Positions 33,555 through 43,338 of a stretch of DNA of 64,000 bases are shown here, one piece after another. The number at the start of each line of letters is the position of its first letter. Position 1 is the stretch's first letter. The notes beneath the pieces were generated by a model. That model made no database searches. It was given only the letters and a program-made list of their open reading frames with translations, and had not been told where the DNA came from. The position numbers and the translations under genes were made by a program. Origin of the DNA: Corynebacterium casei LMG S-19264 (GTDB taxonomy: Bacteria > Actinomycetota > Actinomycetes > Mycobacteriales > Mycobacteriaceae); NCBI RefSeq assembly GCF_000550785.1, contig NZ_CP004350.1, positions 1,530,009 to 1,594,008 of the forward strand, read 5' to 3'.

Positions 33555-35140
33555 GAGGGGCTCCTAAAGCCTAGAAATTCAATGCGATCAATGTGCTGGC
33601 CTTGATTCAGCGTTCCGCCCGAACCACCGTCAATGGTCTTGACCCATTCTTCAGCATTGGTAGACGTTGGCAGATGTTCACTTTCTGCTTGCTCCGCGGC
33701 AATAGCCAGAGACAGGTGCGAGCGGTTAATGCCCTTAGGAGTTTCTGGATTCTGCAGTGAGTCCTTGATGGCCAGTTTCTTTGCGCGGGCCATGATGTTG
33801 GCAATCATCGCGCCGGATACGAAGTCGCGGTAGTGCAGCAAACGATCTGAGCCATCATCAAAGTGGACGCGGACAAAGGGACGCTCACCGAAGAGCTCAT
33901 CTGTTGCGAACTCGATGAGATCCTGGCGCTTGCCCTGGTGTGGGATATCTTCTGGGAAGTGCGAGTCAAAGATATCCTTTGCCCCCTGCTTGTTGGGGCG
34001 GTTGACGCGCACCTTGATGTCCAGGCGCCCTGGGCGCATAATCGCCGGGTCAATGAGCTCATCACGGTTAGTGGCGCCGATGATGATGACGTTGTCTAGC
34101 TTTTCCACGCCATCAAGCTCAGTCAACAGCTGTGGCACCACGGTGGTTTCCATATCGGAAGAAACGCCAGAACCACGCGTACGGAAGATCGATTCCATCT
34201 CATCGAAGAAGATAATGACTGGACGGTTCGGGGAAATGGCCGCGAGCTCACGTGCACGCTCAAAAATCAGACGGATGCGGCGCTCAGTCTCACCAACATA
34301 CTTGTTCAGCAGCTCTGGGCCTTTGACGTTGAGGAAGTAAGAGGAGCTGTCCTCCCCCATTTGCTGCGCCAAGGAATTAGCCACGGCCTTAGCAATCAAA
34401 GTCTTGCCGCAGCCCGGAGGGCCATAGAGCAGGACACCTTTGGGCGGGCTCAGCGCATAATCACGGTAGAGCTCCGGGTGCAGGAACGGCAGTTCCACCG
34501 AGTCCCGGATCTGCGAGATCTGGGCATCGAGGCCGCCAATATCTTCAAAGGTAACATTGGGCACTTCTTCGAGCTGCAGCTGTGAGACTTCCGTCTTGTG
34601 CACATGCTCCAAGATGATGCCCGCGCGGGTATCTAGCAAAACGCTATCGCCGGAGCGCACGCTATCCCGCAGGCGTTCAGCGATGATCGCGATGGATTCT
34701 TCATTGTTTCCGCCCAGAACCACAGCACGATCTGTGCCAATACGTTCTGTAATGGTGGCAAGCCCGCCATCACGTGGAAAACCGCAGCCTTCCACCACAA
34801 CGACGCCCTCACCCAGGCGCACCAATTGGCCGACTTCTAAGGAACCCGGCTCAATCTGCGGCGAAATTTTCAACCGCATGGGCCGGTTATTGGTATAAAC
34901 CTCTGCATCACGACGCGAGTCTTGCGGGCGCCCCGAATAACCTAAGAAGATGCCATAGGTCGATGCTGGTTCTGCTAAATCATTAACGTCAGCAGCTAGT
35001 TGCTGCAGTTTGTTCCGAGAATCCTGCAACAACGAGGCAAGTGAAGAATTGCGTTCAGCAAGCTTGCGCACCTGAACGCGCAACTCACTCGCGTTATGCG
35101 CGTCTAAACTGTTGCCTTGTGCTCCGGTGGATTGTGACAT
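33539..35140 (-). CDS. arc: ARC/Mpa AAA+ ATPase
   Basis: A 533-residue hexameric unfoldase that recognises Pup through its coiled coil. Residues 18-55 form the coiled coil ([20 protein letters not shown]), then two OB domains follow, then the AAA module with Walker [14 protein letters not shown], Walker [13 protein letters not shown] and [20 protein letters not shown]. The C-terminus ends in RSPSWHVS and lacks the GQYL-type motif that docks Mpa to the 20S proteasome, which agrees with the absence of prcBA. In C. glutamicum this ATPase works with Pup without proteolysis. It is the first gene of the Pup operon. Confidence 0.95.
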   Translation of the reverse strand: MSQSTGAQGNSLDAHNASELRVQVRKLAERNSSLASLLQDSRNKLQQLAADVNDLAEPASTYGIFLGYSGRPQDSRRDAEVYTNNRPMRLKISPQIEPGSLEVGQLVRLGEGVVVVEGCGFPRDGGLATITERIGTDRAVVLGGNNEESIAIIAERLRDSVRSGDSVLLDTRAGIILEHVHKTEVSQLQLEEVPNVTFEDIGGLDAQISQIRDSVELPFLHPELYRDYALSPPKGVLLYGPPGCGKTLIAKAVANSLAQQMGEDSSSYFLNVKGPELLNKYVGETERRIRLIFERARELAAISPNRPVIIFFDEMESIFRTRGSGVSSDMETTVVPQLLTELDGVEKLDNVIIIGATNRDELIDPAIMRPGRLDIKVRVNRPNKQGAKDIFDSHFPEDIPHQGKRQDLIEFATDELFGERPFVRVHFDDGSDRLLHYRDFVSGAMIANIMARAKKLAIKDSLQNPETPKGINRSHLSLAIAAEQAESEHLPTSTNAEEWVKTIDGGSGGTLNQGQHIDRIEFLGFRSPSWHVS

Positions 35141-35229
35141 GTGTCCACCTTAGCGCTTAAAGTAACGCTTGCGTTCTAAACCCACGGCTTAAACCTTAGG
35201 CAAAGCTTACCGAAGAGTATCCGCAGGTC

Positions 35230-35252
35230 AGTATATGTGACCTGGGCGACAA
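35230..35252 (-). promoter_or_regulatory. PafBC-type (RecA-NDp) promoter of the arc-pup operon, with overlapping palindrome
   Basis: Read on the minus strand: TTGTCG (35252-35247), 11 bases, TATACT (35235-35230). This matches the RecA-NDp pattern TTGTCRgtg-N8-TANNNT described for PafBC-dependent promoters, except that the gtg is CCC. A perfect palindrome CAGGTCA-N7-TGACCTG (35224-35244) covers the −10 box. The expected start site is about 80 bases upstream of arc. Confidence 0.6.
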
Positions 35253-35286
35253 TATACGGTGGGTGGGTACATTTAGGGGTGAGTAA

Positions 35287-36123
35287 TTAACGCCGCGCCT
35301 TGCGCTTAACCACGGGCGGGGTGACGCCATCGGCCAGTCGGCGGGTCCAAATGAGGAAAGCCGTGTGCGCATTCATGCGGTGCTCAGGGCGCGTAGCAAG
35401 TCCCTCAACCTTCCACTCACGCACCAAAGACTCCCATGCGCGTGGTTCGGTGAAGCACTTGAGTTCACGGATACCTTCCATGACCTTCATCAGCTGTGGC
35501 ACGGTTGCCACATAAGTCATGAATACGCCACCTGGGATGAGCAGGTCGCGCACGGTTTCCAGGTGTTCCCATGGCTCCAGCATGTCCAAGATGATGCGGT
35601 CTACTGGGCCGCCCAGGTCTTCCTTCTTCACATCCGCCAAATCACCCAGGCGTGGTGACCACCATTCAGGTTTGGTGCCGAAGTACTCTTCAACATTGTT
35701 CTCGGCGAACTCCAAGTGGTCCTCGCGGACCTCATAGGAAAAGACGTGGCCCTCTGAACCCACGGCACGCAGAAGGGTCATTGACAGCGCGCCCGAACCC
35801 GCGCCGGCTTCCAGCACGCGGGCGCCCATGAAAATATCGCCCTCGACCAGGATCTGCGCCGAGTCCTTTGGGTAGATCACGGCAGCGCCACGAGGCATGG
35901 ACAGAACGTGGTCCACCATGAGGTGGCGGAACAAGAGGAAATCAGAACCCAAGGTGGATGTGACTACAGAGCCTTCATCCATGCCCACAATCTGGGAGTG
36001 CTCAATGATGCCGCGGTGCGAGTGAAACTTCACGCCCTCTTCCAGAACCAAGGTGTAGTGACGGCGCTTTGCATCCGTAAGCTGCACGCGGTCACCGTAC
36101 TGAAATGGACCGGAATAAGGCAT
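35287..36123 (-). CDS. trmI: tRNA (adenine58-N1)-methyltransferase TrmI
   Basis: The enzyme makes m1A at position 58 in the T-loop of tRNAs, using SAM. The 278-residue protein has an N-terminal beta domain (GPFQYGDRVQLTDAKRRHYT), the TrmI-specific RGAAVIYPKDSAQI, the SAM motif GARVLEAGAGSGALSMTLL, YEVREDHLEFAENNV and DRIILDMLEPWEHL. A longer frame starts at 36159, but the ATG at 36123 (MPYSGPF) has AGAGGAG 8 bases upstream and matches family N-termini. It lies upstream of the arc promoter and follows the M18 peptidase gene. In mycobacteria trmI also neighbours the mpa/arc locus. Confidence 0.94.
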   Translation of the reverse strand: MPYSGPFQYGDRVQLTDAKRRHYTLVLEEGVKFHSHRGIIEHSQIVGMDEGSVVTSTLGSDFLLFRHLMVDHVLSMPRGAAVIYPKDSAQILVEGDIFMGARVLEAGAGSGALSMTLLRAVGSEGHVFSYEVREDHLEFAENNVEEYFGTKPEWWSPRLGDLADVKKEDLGGPVDRIILDMLEPWEHLETVRDLLIPGGVFMTYVATVPQLMKVMEGIRELKCFTEPRAWESLVREWKVEGLATRPEHRMNAHTAFLIWTRRLADGVTPPVVKRKARR

Positions 36124-36171
36124 GTGTGTTTCTCCTCTTAAACCAACAAAGGTGGTCAATTATTGGGCTTG

Positions 36172-37431
36172 TTAACCCACCAAGTATGCCTCAAGAGCGT
36201 CGATCATCCATAGTTGGTCTTGAACGCCCACCAATTCACGCGCGGAGTGCATGGACATCAGAGGCACGCCGACGTCTACGGTGTCAATGCCCAGACGCGT
36301 AGCGGTGATCGGACCAATCGTGGAACCACATGGCACAGCGTTATTTCCCACAAAGCGCTGGAACGGCACGTTTGCCCGCTCACATGCGGATTCCCAGAGC
36401 TGAATGGAGGTGGCATCGGAAGCATAGCGTTGATTCGCGTTAATCTTAGTCACCGGGCCTTGACCAATAAGCGGATGATGTGTCGGGTCATGCTTGCCGG
36501 CATAGTTGGGGTGCACGCTGTGCGCCGCGTCCACTGAGATACAGGAAGACTGCGCGTACATCTGCCGGCGGCCCTCATCATCTTTGCCCAGGGCGGATGC
36601 CGTGCGCGTGAGAACATCTTCCAGAATTGGGCCGGCCGCACCATAGCGCGATGAAGAGCCCACTTCTTCATGGTCAAAAGCAGACATGACCAAAACGTCC
36701 CCACCGGAGTAATCGGCGGCGGCTGCGATCATCGCCTGCATGCTTGCCCACACGGAGGTTAAATTATCCATGCGTCCAGCAGCTAAGAACTTATGTCCTG
36801 CACCGAAGACTTCCCCGCGCTGCGAATCCACCGTGACCAGGTTAAAAGACGCAATGTCATAGGCTGAGACTTCCAGGATGTCAGCTAAAACCTGCGCAAA
36901 ACTCACACCATCAGAGTCCAAAGCCATGATGGGCTGGACGTGAACCTGGCGGTCTGGTTCGAAGTTCTTCTCCCTGTGCAAGTGGATTGCCAAGTTAGGG
37001 ATACGCACTAAAGCGCCGGTATCCACCAAACGACGCGTGCCATCTTTCAGAACCACTTGGCCAGCCAGCTTGAGCTCACGGTCAAACCAGGTGTGGATGA
37101 TGGGTCCGCCATAGACTTCAACGGCCAACTGGGACCATCCGGTGTTGTGAAAATCTGGAGTTGGTTTAACCATAAAGCCAGGTGAATCCGTATGCGAGCC
37201 AATGATTCTGAAGCCCCCAGTGACATTTTCTGGCACAAACCATGCCATCACTGCCCCGCCGCGCACCATGACGTGTCCACCGGGATTAGTTGGCCACTGC
37301 GCGGTTTCATCCACGCGGTTGAAGCCGGCTTCTTCGAGGCGCCCAGCTACAGTTTCGGCAGCGTGATAAGAGCTGGGTGATTGAGCAATGAATTCAATAA
37401 AGTCTTCAATGGTATTTTCCATACCCTCCAC
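36172..37431 (-). CDS. apeB: M18-family aspartyl aminopeptidase
   Basis: A 419-residue dodecameric zinc aminopeptidase that removes N-terminal acidic residues. Zinc ligands and motifs seen are RIIGSHTDSPGFMVKP (His near residue 76), VMSAFDHEEVGSSSRYGA with two acidic ligands, SVDAAHSVHPNYAGKHD and the late His in VPLMSMHSARELVG. No signal sequence is present. The start is either GTG at 37431 or ATG at 37422, which lies only 2-3 bases after GGAGGG. It is divergent from the RecB-like nuclease gene across 37 bp. Confidence 0.92.
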   Translation of the reverse strand: MEGMENTIEDFIEFIAQSPSSYHAAETVAGRLEEAGFNRVDETAQWPTNPGGHVMVRGGAVMAWFVPENVTGGFRIIGSHTDSPGFMVKPTPDFHNTGWSQLAVEVYGGPIIHTWFDRELKLAGQVVLKDGTRRLVDTGALVRIPNLAIHLHREKNFEPDRQVHVQPIMALDSDGVSFAQVLADILEVSAYDIASFNLVTVDSQRGEVFGAGHKFLAAGRMDNLTSVWASMQAMIAAAADYSGGDVLVMSAFDHEEVGSSSRYGAAGPILEDVLTRTASALGKDDEGRRQMYAQSSCISVDAAHSVHPNYAGKHDPTHHPLIGQGPVTKINANQRYASDATSIQLWESACERANVPFQRFVGNNAVPCGSTIGPITATRLGIDTVDVGVPLMSMHSARELVGVQDQLWMIDALEAYLVG

Positions 37432-37468
37432 TGTGCCACTTCTTTGACAGCGTTAAGCTTGAAACACC

Positions 37469-38392
37469 ATGAATTCTCCCCATACTTCTATCTCTAGCTC
37501 GATCCAGAACCCAACCGGAGACCCTGCCGCGTCCACTCCGCAATCCGCAGCTGCAGGTCCCAACGCAGGCACAGGCCATGGCCGCAAGCGCCGGCCCATT
37601 GCCTTGTCGCCGTCGCGCGCCAGTGACTACAACCAATGCCCGCTGCTGTATCGTCTGCGCGCCATTGATCGCCTTCCAGAGCCTAAGACCATTGCGCAGG
37701 TCAAAGGTACTTTGGTGCACGCGGCATTGGAAAAGACGCATGAGCTTCCCCGTGAGGAGCGCACCTATCCACGCGCGGTGAAGTTCCTCAAACCGGAGTG
37801 GGAGGACATGTGTGCCAAGGACGATGAGCTCATTGAGCTGGTGCCACCTGAGCAGACCATGAGCTTTCTGGTTGAGGCGCGTGATCTGGTCAAGGGCTAT
37901 TTCCAGATGGAAAACCCGCAGGGCTTTGATGCCAAGGCAGTAGAAATGTACGTGGACACGATCTTGCCCAACAACGTGCCAGTCCGCGGGTTCATTGACC
38001 GCGTGGATGAAGCCCCGACGGGTGAAGTGCGCGTAGTGGATTATAAGACCGGTAAGAAGCCCAAGCCGCGGTATTCGCATGACGCTCAGTTCCAGATGCG
38101 CTTTTATGCCTTGGTCTATTGGCGTCTGCACGGCGTTATTCCAGCGCAGCTTCGATTGATGTACTTGAAGGTCTTTGACTCCATGTTCCTCACACCTTCG
38201 CGCGAAGAACTGGAGTATTTTGAGCGCGACTTGGGTGACTTGTGGGCCAAGGTTGAGGGCGACGGCAAGCAGGGGATCTTCCGTCCGAAGAAGTCCAAGT
38301 TGTGCGGATGGTGCTCATTCCAGGATCTGTGCCCCGCTTTCGATGGCACCCCGCCGGAATATCCCGGGTGGCCAGGTTCGACCGCAGATTAG
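37469..38392 (+). CDS. RecB-family PD-(D/E)XK nuclease with Fe-S cysteines
   Basis: A 307-residue protein. After a low-complexity N-terminus (to about residue 40), LSPSRASDYNQCPLLYRLR opens the domain, KGTLVHAALEKTHELP follows, and the nuclease core is GFIDRVDEA plus VRVVDYKTGKKPK (Asp, Glu/Asp-x-Lys). The C-terminus has KLCGWCSFQDLCPAF. Together with the Cys in YNQCP this makes the four-Cys pattern that holds a 4Fe-4S cluster in AddB, Cas4 and RecB-like exonucleases. It acts on DNA ends; the pathway is unknown. No CRISPR array is present. TAAGCT ends 9 bases before the ATG, so it may be leaderless. Confidence 0.88.
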   Translation: MNSPHTSISSSIQNPTGDPAASTPQSAAAGPNAGTGHGRKRRPIALSPSRASDYNQCPLLYRLRAIDRLPEPKTIAQVKGTLVHAALEKTHELPREERTYPRAVKFLKPEWEDMCAKDDELIELVPPEQTMSFLVEARDLVKGYFQMENPQGFDAKAVEMYVDTILPNNVPVRGFIDRVDEAPTGEVRVVDYKTGKKPKPRYSHDAQFQMRFYALVYWRLHGVIPAQLRLMYLKVFDSMFLTPSREELEYFERDLGDLWAKVEGDGKQGIFRPKKSKLCGWCSFQDLCPAFDGTPPEYPGWPGSTAD

Positions 38393-38423
38393 CTTGTCGA
38401 TGCTCCCCTGGCCCGAAAACATA

Positions 38424-38470
38424 CTCCCCATCCGCTAAGAATCCGAAACTTCGGTCCAACTGATGGGGAG
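38424..38470. terminator. Bidirectional terminator between the RecB-like gene and fhs
   Basis: CTCCCCATC (38424-38432) pairs with GATGGGGAG (38462-38470), with an inner CCGAAACTTCGG hairpin. It lies between convergent genes. Confidence 0.6.
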
Positions 38471-38526
38471 CTTTGCTATGTAGCCGTCCAAGGTCTAGAA
38501 CAAGTCTGACCCAGAACAATCAGGGA

Positions 38527-40191
38527 TTAGAACAGCCCGGAAATCTGTCCGTTGCCATCAACGTCGATGTTGTTGGCAGATGGGACCTTTGGAAGACCAG
38601 GCATGGTCATGACATCACCGGTGAGCACCACGATGAACCCGGCACCGGTGCGAGGAATGATCTCGCGCACGTGCAGGGTGTGGCCTTCAGGAGCGCCCAA
38701 TGCCGTCGGGTCATCGGAGAAAGAGTACTGCGTCTTGGAGATGACCACAGGCATGGTGTCCCAGCCGTTGTCCTTGATGTACTTCAAGTCCTTCAGCGCA
38801 CGCTTGGAGTATTGGATATCCTCAGCGCGGTAAATTTCCTGCGCGATGGTCTTGATGGAGGCTTCAACACCTTCAGACGGATCATAAAGCTGCTTGGACT
38901 CGCCATCGAGACTATCCAGTAGCTTCTGCGCTAGTTTCTCAGCACCGGCACCGCCGTGCGCGAAGACCTCAGCCTCTTCATAAGCAACCTCGAAATCCTC
39001 AGCCCACTGACGCATGAACTCACGCTCAGCGTCGGTATCAGTGTGGAAGAGATTCAATGCCACAACTGGTTTGATCCCGAACTTGCGGATATTTTCCACG
39101 TGGCGCTCAAGATTAGAAATGCCCTTCTTTAGCGCATCGATGTTTTCGGTCTGAAGGTCTTCCTGCGCGACACCACCGTTGTACTTTTGGGAGCGGATGG
39201 TGGCCACTACTACAGCGCCATCGACGTTGAGCTCGCCGAAGCGTGCCTTGATGTCAACGAACTTCTCACCGCCCAAGTCAGAACCGAAGCCAGCTTCGGT
39301 CAGAGCGATATCACCAAGGTTAAGAGCAGCCTTGGTTGCCAACAACGTGTTGCAGCCATGCGCAATATTGGCGAAAGGACCACCGTGGACAAAGGCTGGC
39401 GCACCACCCAAAGTCTGAACCAGGTTTGGGTTGAGCGCATCGCGCATCAAGGCTGTGAGAGCACCCGCTGCTTTCAGATCATTTGCCGTTACCGGCTTAT
39501 CATCGAAGGTGTAGCCCACTGTGATGGCGCCAAGGCGTCGCTTTAGGTTGTCCAAATCAGTGGAAAGACCCAGGATGGCCATGATCTCTGATGCAGCGGT
39601 AATGGTGAATCCAGTTTCAGCCACGGATCCATTCGCGGCACCGCCCAGGCCAGTGACCACATTGCGCAAAGAGCGATCATTGACGTCTAGACAACGTTGC
39701 CAGGTGACACGATTAGGGTTGATGCCCAAGGCATTTCCCTGGTGGATGTGGTTATCAATTAACGCAGCCAAAGTGTTGGTTGCAGCCGCAATCGCATGGA
39801 AATCACCAGTGAAGTGCAGATTGATTTCTTCCATCGGGACAATCTGCGCATAACCGCCGCCGGCAGCCCCGCCCTTGATGCCCATGACTGGGCCCTGGGA
39901 AGGTTCGCGGATAGCAACGATGGCACGCTTGCCCACGCGGTTCAACGCATCAGTCAGACCAATGAGAATGGTGGACTTTCCTTCACCAGCAGGAGTTGGG
40001 GAAACGCCGGTGACCAGAACCAGCTTTCCGGGATTCTTTGCATCTGGCAGTTTGGTGATATCAACCTTGGCTTTGGTGGTGCCATAAGGAATTAGTGCTT
40101 CAGAAGGAACGCCTGCGGTGTCGGCGATTTCAGCAATTGGCTTGAGCTTGTGAGCTTGTGCAATCTCAACATCACTTGGAATCTTAGTCAT
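38527..40191 (-). CDS. fhs: Formate--tetrahydrofolate ligase
   Basis: Makes 10-formyl-THF from formate, THF and ATP, feeding one-carbon metabolism. The 554-residue sequence has the P-loop TGVSPTPAGEGKSTILIGLTD (shown in part by residues 53-72), the signature REPSQGPVMGIKGGAAGGG, PFANIAHGCNTLLAT and EAGFGSDLGGEKF. The frame extends to 40236, but the ATG at 40191 (MTKIPSDVEI) has AGAGGAC immediately upstream, and TACGAT ends 7 bases before it. It stands alone between convergent and terminator signals. Confidence 0.95.
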   Translation of the reverse strand: MTKIPSDVEIAQAHKLKPIAEIADTAGVPSEALIPYGTTKAKVDITKLPDAKNPGKLVLVTGVSPTPAGEGKSTILIGLTDALNRVGKRAIVAIREPSQGPVMGIKGGAAGGGYAQIVPMEEINLHFTGDFHAIAAATNTLAALIDNHIHQGNALGINPNRVTWQRCLDVNDRSLRNVVTGLGGAANGSVAETGFTITAASEIMAILGLSTDLDNLKRRLGAITVGYTFDDKPVTANDLKAAGALTALMRDALNPNLVQTLGGAPAFVHGGPFANIAHGCNTLLATKAALNLGDIALTEAGFGSDLGGEKFVDIKARFGELNVDGAVVVATIRSQKYNGGVAQEDLQTENIDALKKGISNLERHVENIRKFGIKPVVALNLFHTDTDAEREFMRQWAEDFEVAYEEAEVFAHGGAGAEKLAQKLLDSLDGESKQLYDPSEGVEASIKTIAQEIYRAEDIQYSKRALKDLKYIKDNGWDTMPVVISKTQYSFSDDPTALGAPEGHTLHVREIIPRTGAGFIVVLTGDVMTMPGLPKVPSANNIDVDGNGQISGLF

Positions 40192-40268
40192 GTCCTCTAT
40201 CGTACGCAGGGACTTTAAGCTCGTCTGGCATCTCACTGTGACTTTGATCTAGACCCAAGATCGCGAAA

Positions 40269-40293
40269 GTGCCCTCCCAAAAAGGAAGGGCAC
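40269..40293. terminator. Terminator after aspA
   Basis: GTGCCCTCC pairs with GGAAGGGCAC with one bulge, around an A-rich loop. It lies 47 bases beyond the aspA stop, between aspA and the start of fhs. Confidence 0.5.
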
Positions 40294-40339
40294 AGACCGA
40301 GGAAGAAGGTTCAACTCCCACTTAGCTCATATCGACGCT

Positions 40340-41938
40340 TTATTCGTCGATGTAGAGCTGACCGCGGAACTCTGGGTGCATCAGGTTCTGTACGGAGAGA
40401 ACCTTGTCCAGGGTCTCCTCATCCATCAAGCCCTTATCTAGCACGAGGTCGCGAACGCCGCGGCCGGTTTCCAGGGATTCCTTCGCGATGAGGTCACCGT
40501 TGTGGTGGCCGATGAATGGGTTGAGGTAGGTAACAATACCGATGGAGTTAACCACGTAGTTGCGGCACACCTCTGGGTTAGCGGTGATGTCCACGATGCA
40601 CTTCTCGCGCAGGGTGTCCACAGCGTTGCCCATGATACGGATGGACTGGAACAGTGCCTCACCGATGACTGGCTCCATGACGTTGAGCTGCAGCTGACCT
40701 GCCTCAGCAGCCATGGTTACTGTCTGGTCATTGCCGAAGACCTTGAAACAAACCTGGTTAACAACCTCAGGAATAACTGGGTTGACCTTACCTGGCATGA
40801 TCGAAGAACCAGCCTGGCGTGGAGGAAGGTTGATTTCACCCAGACCAGCACGTGGACCGGAAGCCAGCAGGCGGAGATCGTTACAGATCTTCGACAGCTT
40901 CATGGCGGTGCGCTTGATTGAGGAGTGCAGCAGCACATAAGCGCCACAGTCAGAGGTTGCCTCGATAAGGTCACGCGCGGTCTTGATTTCCAGACCAGAG
41001 ACCTCGCTCAGAGCGGCAACAACCTGGTGGCGGTAGCCAGCAGGGGTGTTAACGCCGGTACCGATAGCTGTTGCGCCGAGGTTTATCTCAAGGAGCATGC
41101 TCTGCGCGTTGCGCAGGATCGCCTGCTCTTCCTGAAGGTTATGCGCGAAAGCCTTGAACTCATCACCCAAGGTCATTGGGACAGCGTCCTGAAGCTGAGT
41201 ACGGCCCATCTTCAAAATGTCCTGAAACTCATTGGCCTTAGCGGACAGAGAGTCTTGCAGCAGGTCAATGCGCTCGATGAGATTGTTCAGGGAAAAGTAC
41301 AGGCCCAGACGGAAACCGGTTGGGTATGCGTCGTTGGTGGACTGAGACATGTTCACGTCATCGTTTGGGTTGATGACGTCGTAGCTGCCCTTTTCTTCGC
41401 CCAAGTACTCCAAAGCAAGGTTGGCAATAACCTCATTGGTGTTCATGTTGGTAGAAGTACCAGCGCCACCCTGGAATACATCCAGTGGGAACTGGTCCAT
41501 GCAACGTCCTTCATTCAGAACCTGGTCACATGCCCAGACAATGGCCTCTGCCTTCTTCTTTGGCAAGGTGTGCAAACGACGGTTGGCCATAGCCGACGCC
41601 TTCTTCACCATCACCATGCCGCGAATAAATTCCGGGATGGAGTTAACGGTGACATACGAGATCTGGAAGTTATCCAGTGCACGCATCGTGTGAACGCCGT
41701 AGAAGGCATCCGCTGGGACATCAAGCTTGCCCAGCAAATCCTCTTCAGTACGGGTTTTCATGTTGGTCGTCTTAACAGCCTTCTTGGTGTCGACTGCTGG
41801 ACCCTTCAATCCGGATGAGTTGGTGGTCGCCTTGTGGGCTGCCTTCTCCTGAGTCTCCTTGGTGTCAGCTGCCTGAGTGGTAGCTGCTTCGGAGGACTTA
41901 CCCTGAGTGGACTCGTCCTTCTTGGAGGTTTTGGCCAT
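40340..41938 (-). CDS. aspA: Aspartate ammonia-lyase
   Basis: Converts L-aspartate to fumarate and ammonia. The 532-residue enzyme has an N-terminal Lys/Thr/Ala/Ser-rich extension of about 60 residues, also found in other corynebacterial AspA proteins as I recall, then YYGVHT-like [64 protein letters not shown] and the catalytic flexible loop [12 protein letters not shown]. The frame extends to 41983, but the ATG at 41938 has AAGGAG 10 bases upstream. It is monocistronic, with terminators on both sides. Confidence 0.96.
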   Translation of the reverse strand: MAKTSKKDESTQGKSSEAATTQAADTKETQEKAAHKATTNSSGLKGPAVDTKKAVKTTNMKTRTEEDLLGKLDVPADAFYGVHTMRALDNFQISYVTVNSIPEFIRGMVMVKKASAMANRRLHTLPKKKAEAIVWACDQVLNEGRCMDQFPLDVFQGGAGTSTNMNTNEVIANLALEYLGEEKGSYDVINPNDDVNMSQSTNDAYPTGFRLGLYFSLNNLIERIDLLQDSLSAKANEFQDILKMGRTQLQDAVPMTLGDEFKAFAHNLQEEQAILRNAQSMLLEINLGATAIGTGVNTPAGYRHQVVAALSEVSGLEIKTARDLIEATSDCGAYVLLHSSIKRTAMKLSKICNDLRLLASGPRAGLGEINLPPRQAGSSIMPGKVNPVIPEVVNQVCFKVFGNDQTVTMAAEAGQLQLNVMEPVIGEALFQSIRIMGNAVDTLREKCIVDITANPEVCRNYVVNSIGIVTYLNPFIGHHNGDLIAKESLETGRGVRDLVLDKGLMDEETLDKVLSVQNLMHPEFRGQLYIDE

Positions 41939-41979
41939 GTTTGTTTCGCTCCTTGTTCGGATACGCGCTTGACCACGCA

Positions 41980-42012
41980 GCAAAAAGCCACGGTGATGTT
42001 CTCACCGTGTTT
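41980..42012 (-). terminator. Terminator of the hisE-hisG transcript
   Basis: On the minus strand CACGGTGA (42010-42003) pairs with TCACCGTG (41997-41990), followed by GGCTTTTTGC. It lies about 90 bases beyond the hisG stop and just upstream of aspA. Confidence 0.7.
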
Positions 42013-42102
42013 TCACTAGACGCAATCAAGCAAAACTGAAGTGTTCAGTCACAATCGTAACCCCGTTCACAAGGCGCACGAATGAAGTGGCTTTTAATAC
42101 CC

Positions 42103-42948
42103 CTAAATGCGGGCAATCCGGAGCTCTGAAGCCAAGATTGCTTCGGCTCCTAATTTGGATAATTCGTCCATGAGCTGGTTCGCTTGCTTCTTCGGCACCA
42201 TGGCTCGCGCCGCGACCCAATTTTCGCGTGCGAGCGGCGAAACCGTCGGACCGGTCAGACCCGGAGTGATGCTGGTTGCTGCATCCAGGTTGTCCGTGTG
42301 GATGTTGTAATCAATCATCAGGTAGTTGTAGGCGTTCAAGATGCCCTGAATGCGCTTGAGAACAACCTGCTCTTCCTCAGTGACATCCGTGTCGACGCGC
42401 TTGATAACCACAGCCTCAGAATCAATCAGTGGCTCACCAAAAGGTTCCAAACCTTGCTGGCGCAGCGTGTTACCAGTGGAAACAACGTCTGCAATGACGT
42501 CTGCGACACCAAGTTTGATGGAAATTTCCACGGCACCATCGAGTCGGATAACCTCTGCCTTCATGCCGCGCTCAGCTAGGTAGTCACGCACAACATTCGG
42601 GTAAGAGGTAGCAATGCGCTTGCCGTCGAGGTCTTCAACCTTCCAGCTTTGGCCCTTTGGTGCGGCGTAGCGGAAGGTTGAGGATCCAAAGCCCAGTGGA
42701 AGGAGTTCTTGAACCTTGACGCGGGAGTCTGCGGCGAGGTCGCGGCCAGTAATGCCGAGGTCGAGCAGGCCCTTAGCTACGTAAATGGCGATGTCTTTGG
42801 GGCGCAGGAAGAAAAACTCTACCCCGTTGGCCTCATCAACAATGTTCAAAGCCTTAGTCATGCCACGGGACCTGTAGCCGGCTTCGCTGAGAATTTTCAC
42901 TGCCATCTCAGACAGCGAGCCCTTGTTCGGAACAGCAATCTTAATCAT
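42103..42948 (-). CDS. hisG: ATP phosphoribosyltransferase, long form
   Basis: First step of histidine synthesis: ATP plus PRPP gives phosphoribosyl-ATP. The 281-residue length means the long HisG with the C-terminal regulatory domain that binds histidine. Seen are [18 protein letters not shown], the [13 protein letters not shown] phosphate region, [21 protein letters not shown] for PRPP binding and the C-terminal [16 protein letters not shown], typical of the regulatory domain. It is 75 bases after hisE on the same strand, the usual actinobacterial pair. Confidence 0.96.
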   Translation of the reverse strand: MIKIAVPNKGSLSEMAVKILSEAGYRSRGMTKALNIVDEANGVEFFFLRPKDIAIYVAKGLLDLGITGRDLAADSRVKVQELLPLGFGSSTFRYAAPKGQSWKVEDLDGKRIATSYPNVVRDYLAERGMKAEVIRLDGAVEISIKLGVADVIADVVSTGNTLRQQGLEPFGEPLIDSEAVVIKRVDTDVTEEEQVVLKRIQGILNAYNYLMIDYNIHTDNLDAATSITPGLTGPTVSPLARENWVAARAMVPKKQANQLMDELSKLGAEAILASELRIARI

Positions 42949-43023
42949 GGAAAGGTCCTTCGAATTTTATGTCGCTCATCCGCGGTGAACACACTTCAGC
43001 AAGTCCGCGAATGAGTGGTTTAT

Positions 43024-43287
43024 TTACAGGTACTTGTAGATATCTTCCAGAGCGATGCCACGATGGTGCATCATCACCTGGGTCCAGTAAATAAGCTGCG
43101 ACATTTCTTCGGCCAGTTCCTCATCGGACTGGTATTCCGACGCAATCCAGACTTCACCGGCTTCTTCAATGATTTTCTTGCCGATGAAATGGGCGCCCTT
43201 GTCTAATGCTTCAACCGTGCCAGAGCCCTCAGGGCGCTCGCTGGCCTTCTGTGCCAATTCATTAAACAAAGTCTCAAAGTTCTTCAC
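43024..43287 (-). CDS. hisE: Phosphoribosyl-ATP pyrophosphatase
   Basis: Second step of histidine synthesis, hydrolysing phosphoribosyl-ATP to phosphoribosyl-AMP. The 87-residue all-helical protein has the MazG-like metal site: [16 protein letters not shown] with E-x2-E spacing, and [18 protein letters not shown]. The length is normal for the single-domain enzyme. It lies directly upstream of hisG. Confidence 0.96.
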   Translation of the reverse strand: MKNFETLFNELAQKASERPEGSGTVEALDKGAHFIGKKIIEEAGEVWIASEYQSDEELAEEMSQLIYWTQVMMHHRGIALEDIYKYL

Positions 43288-43338
43288 GGTTACCTATTGT
43301 TCCATAGATAGTAATTTTCGCACGACATTGCCCGCGCT

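Noticed and set aside
37469..38392. Cas4 of a CRISPR system
   Set aside because: The Fe-S PD-(D/E)XK protein resembles Cas4, but there are no repeats, spacers or other cas genes in the window, so a general RecB-like nuclease is the safer call.
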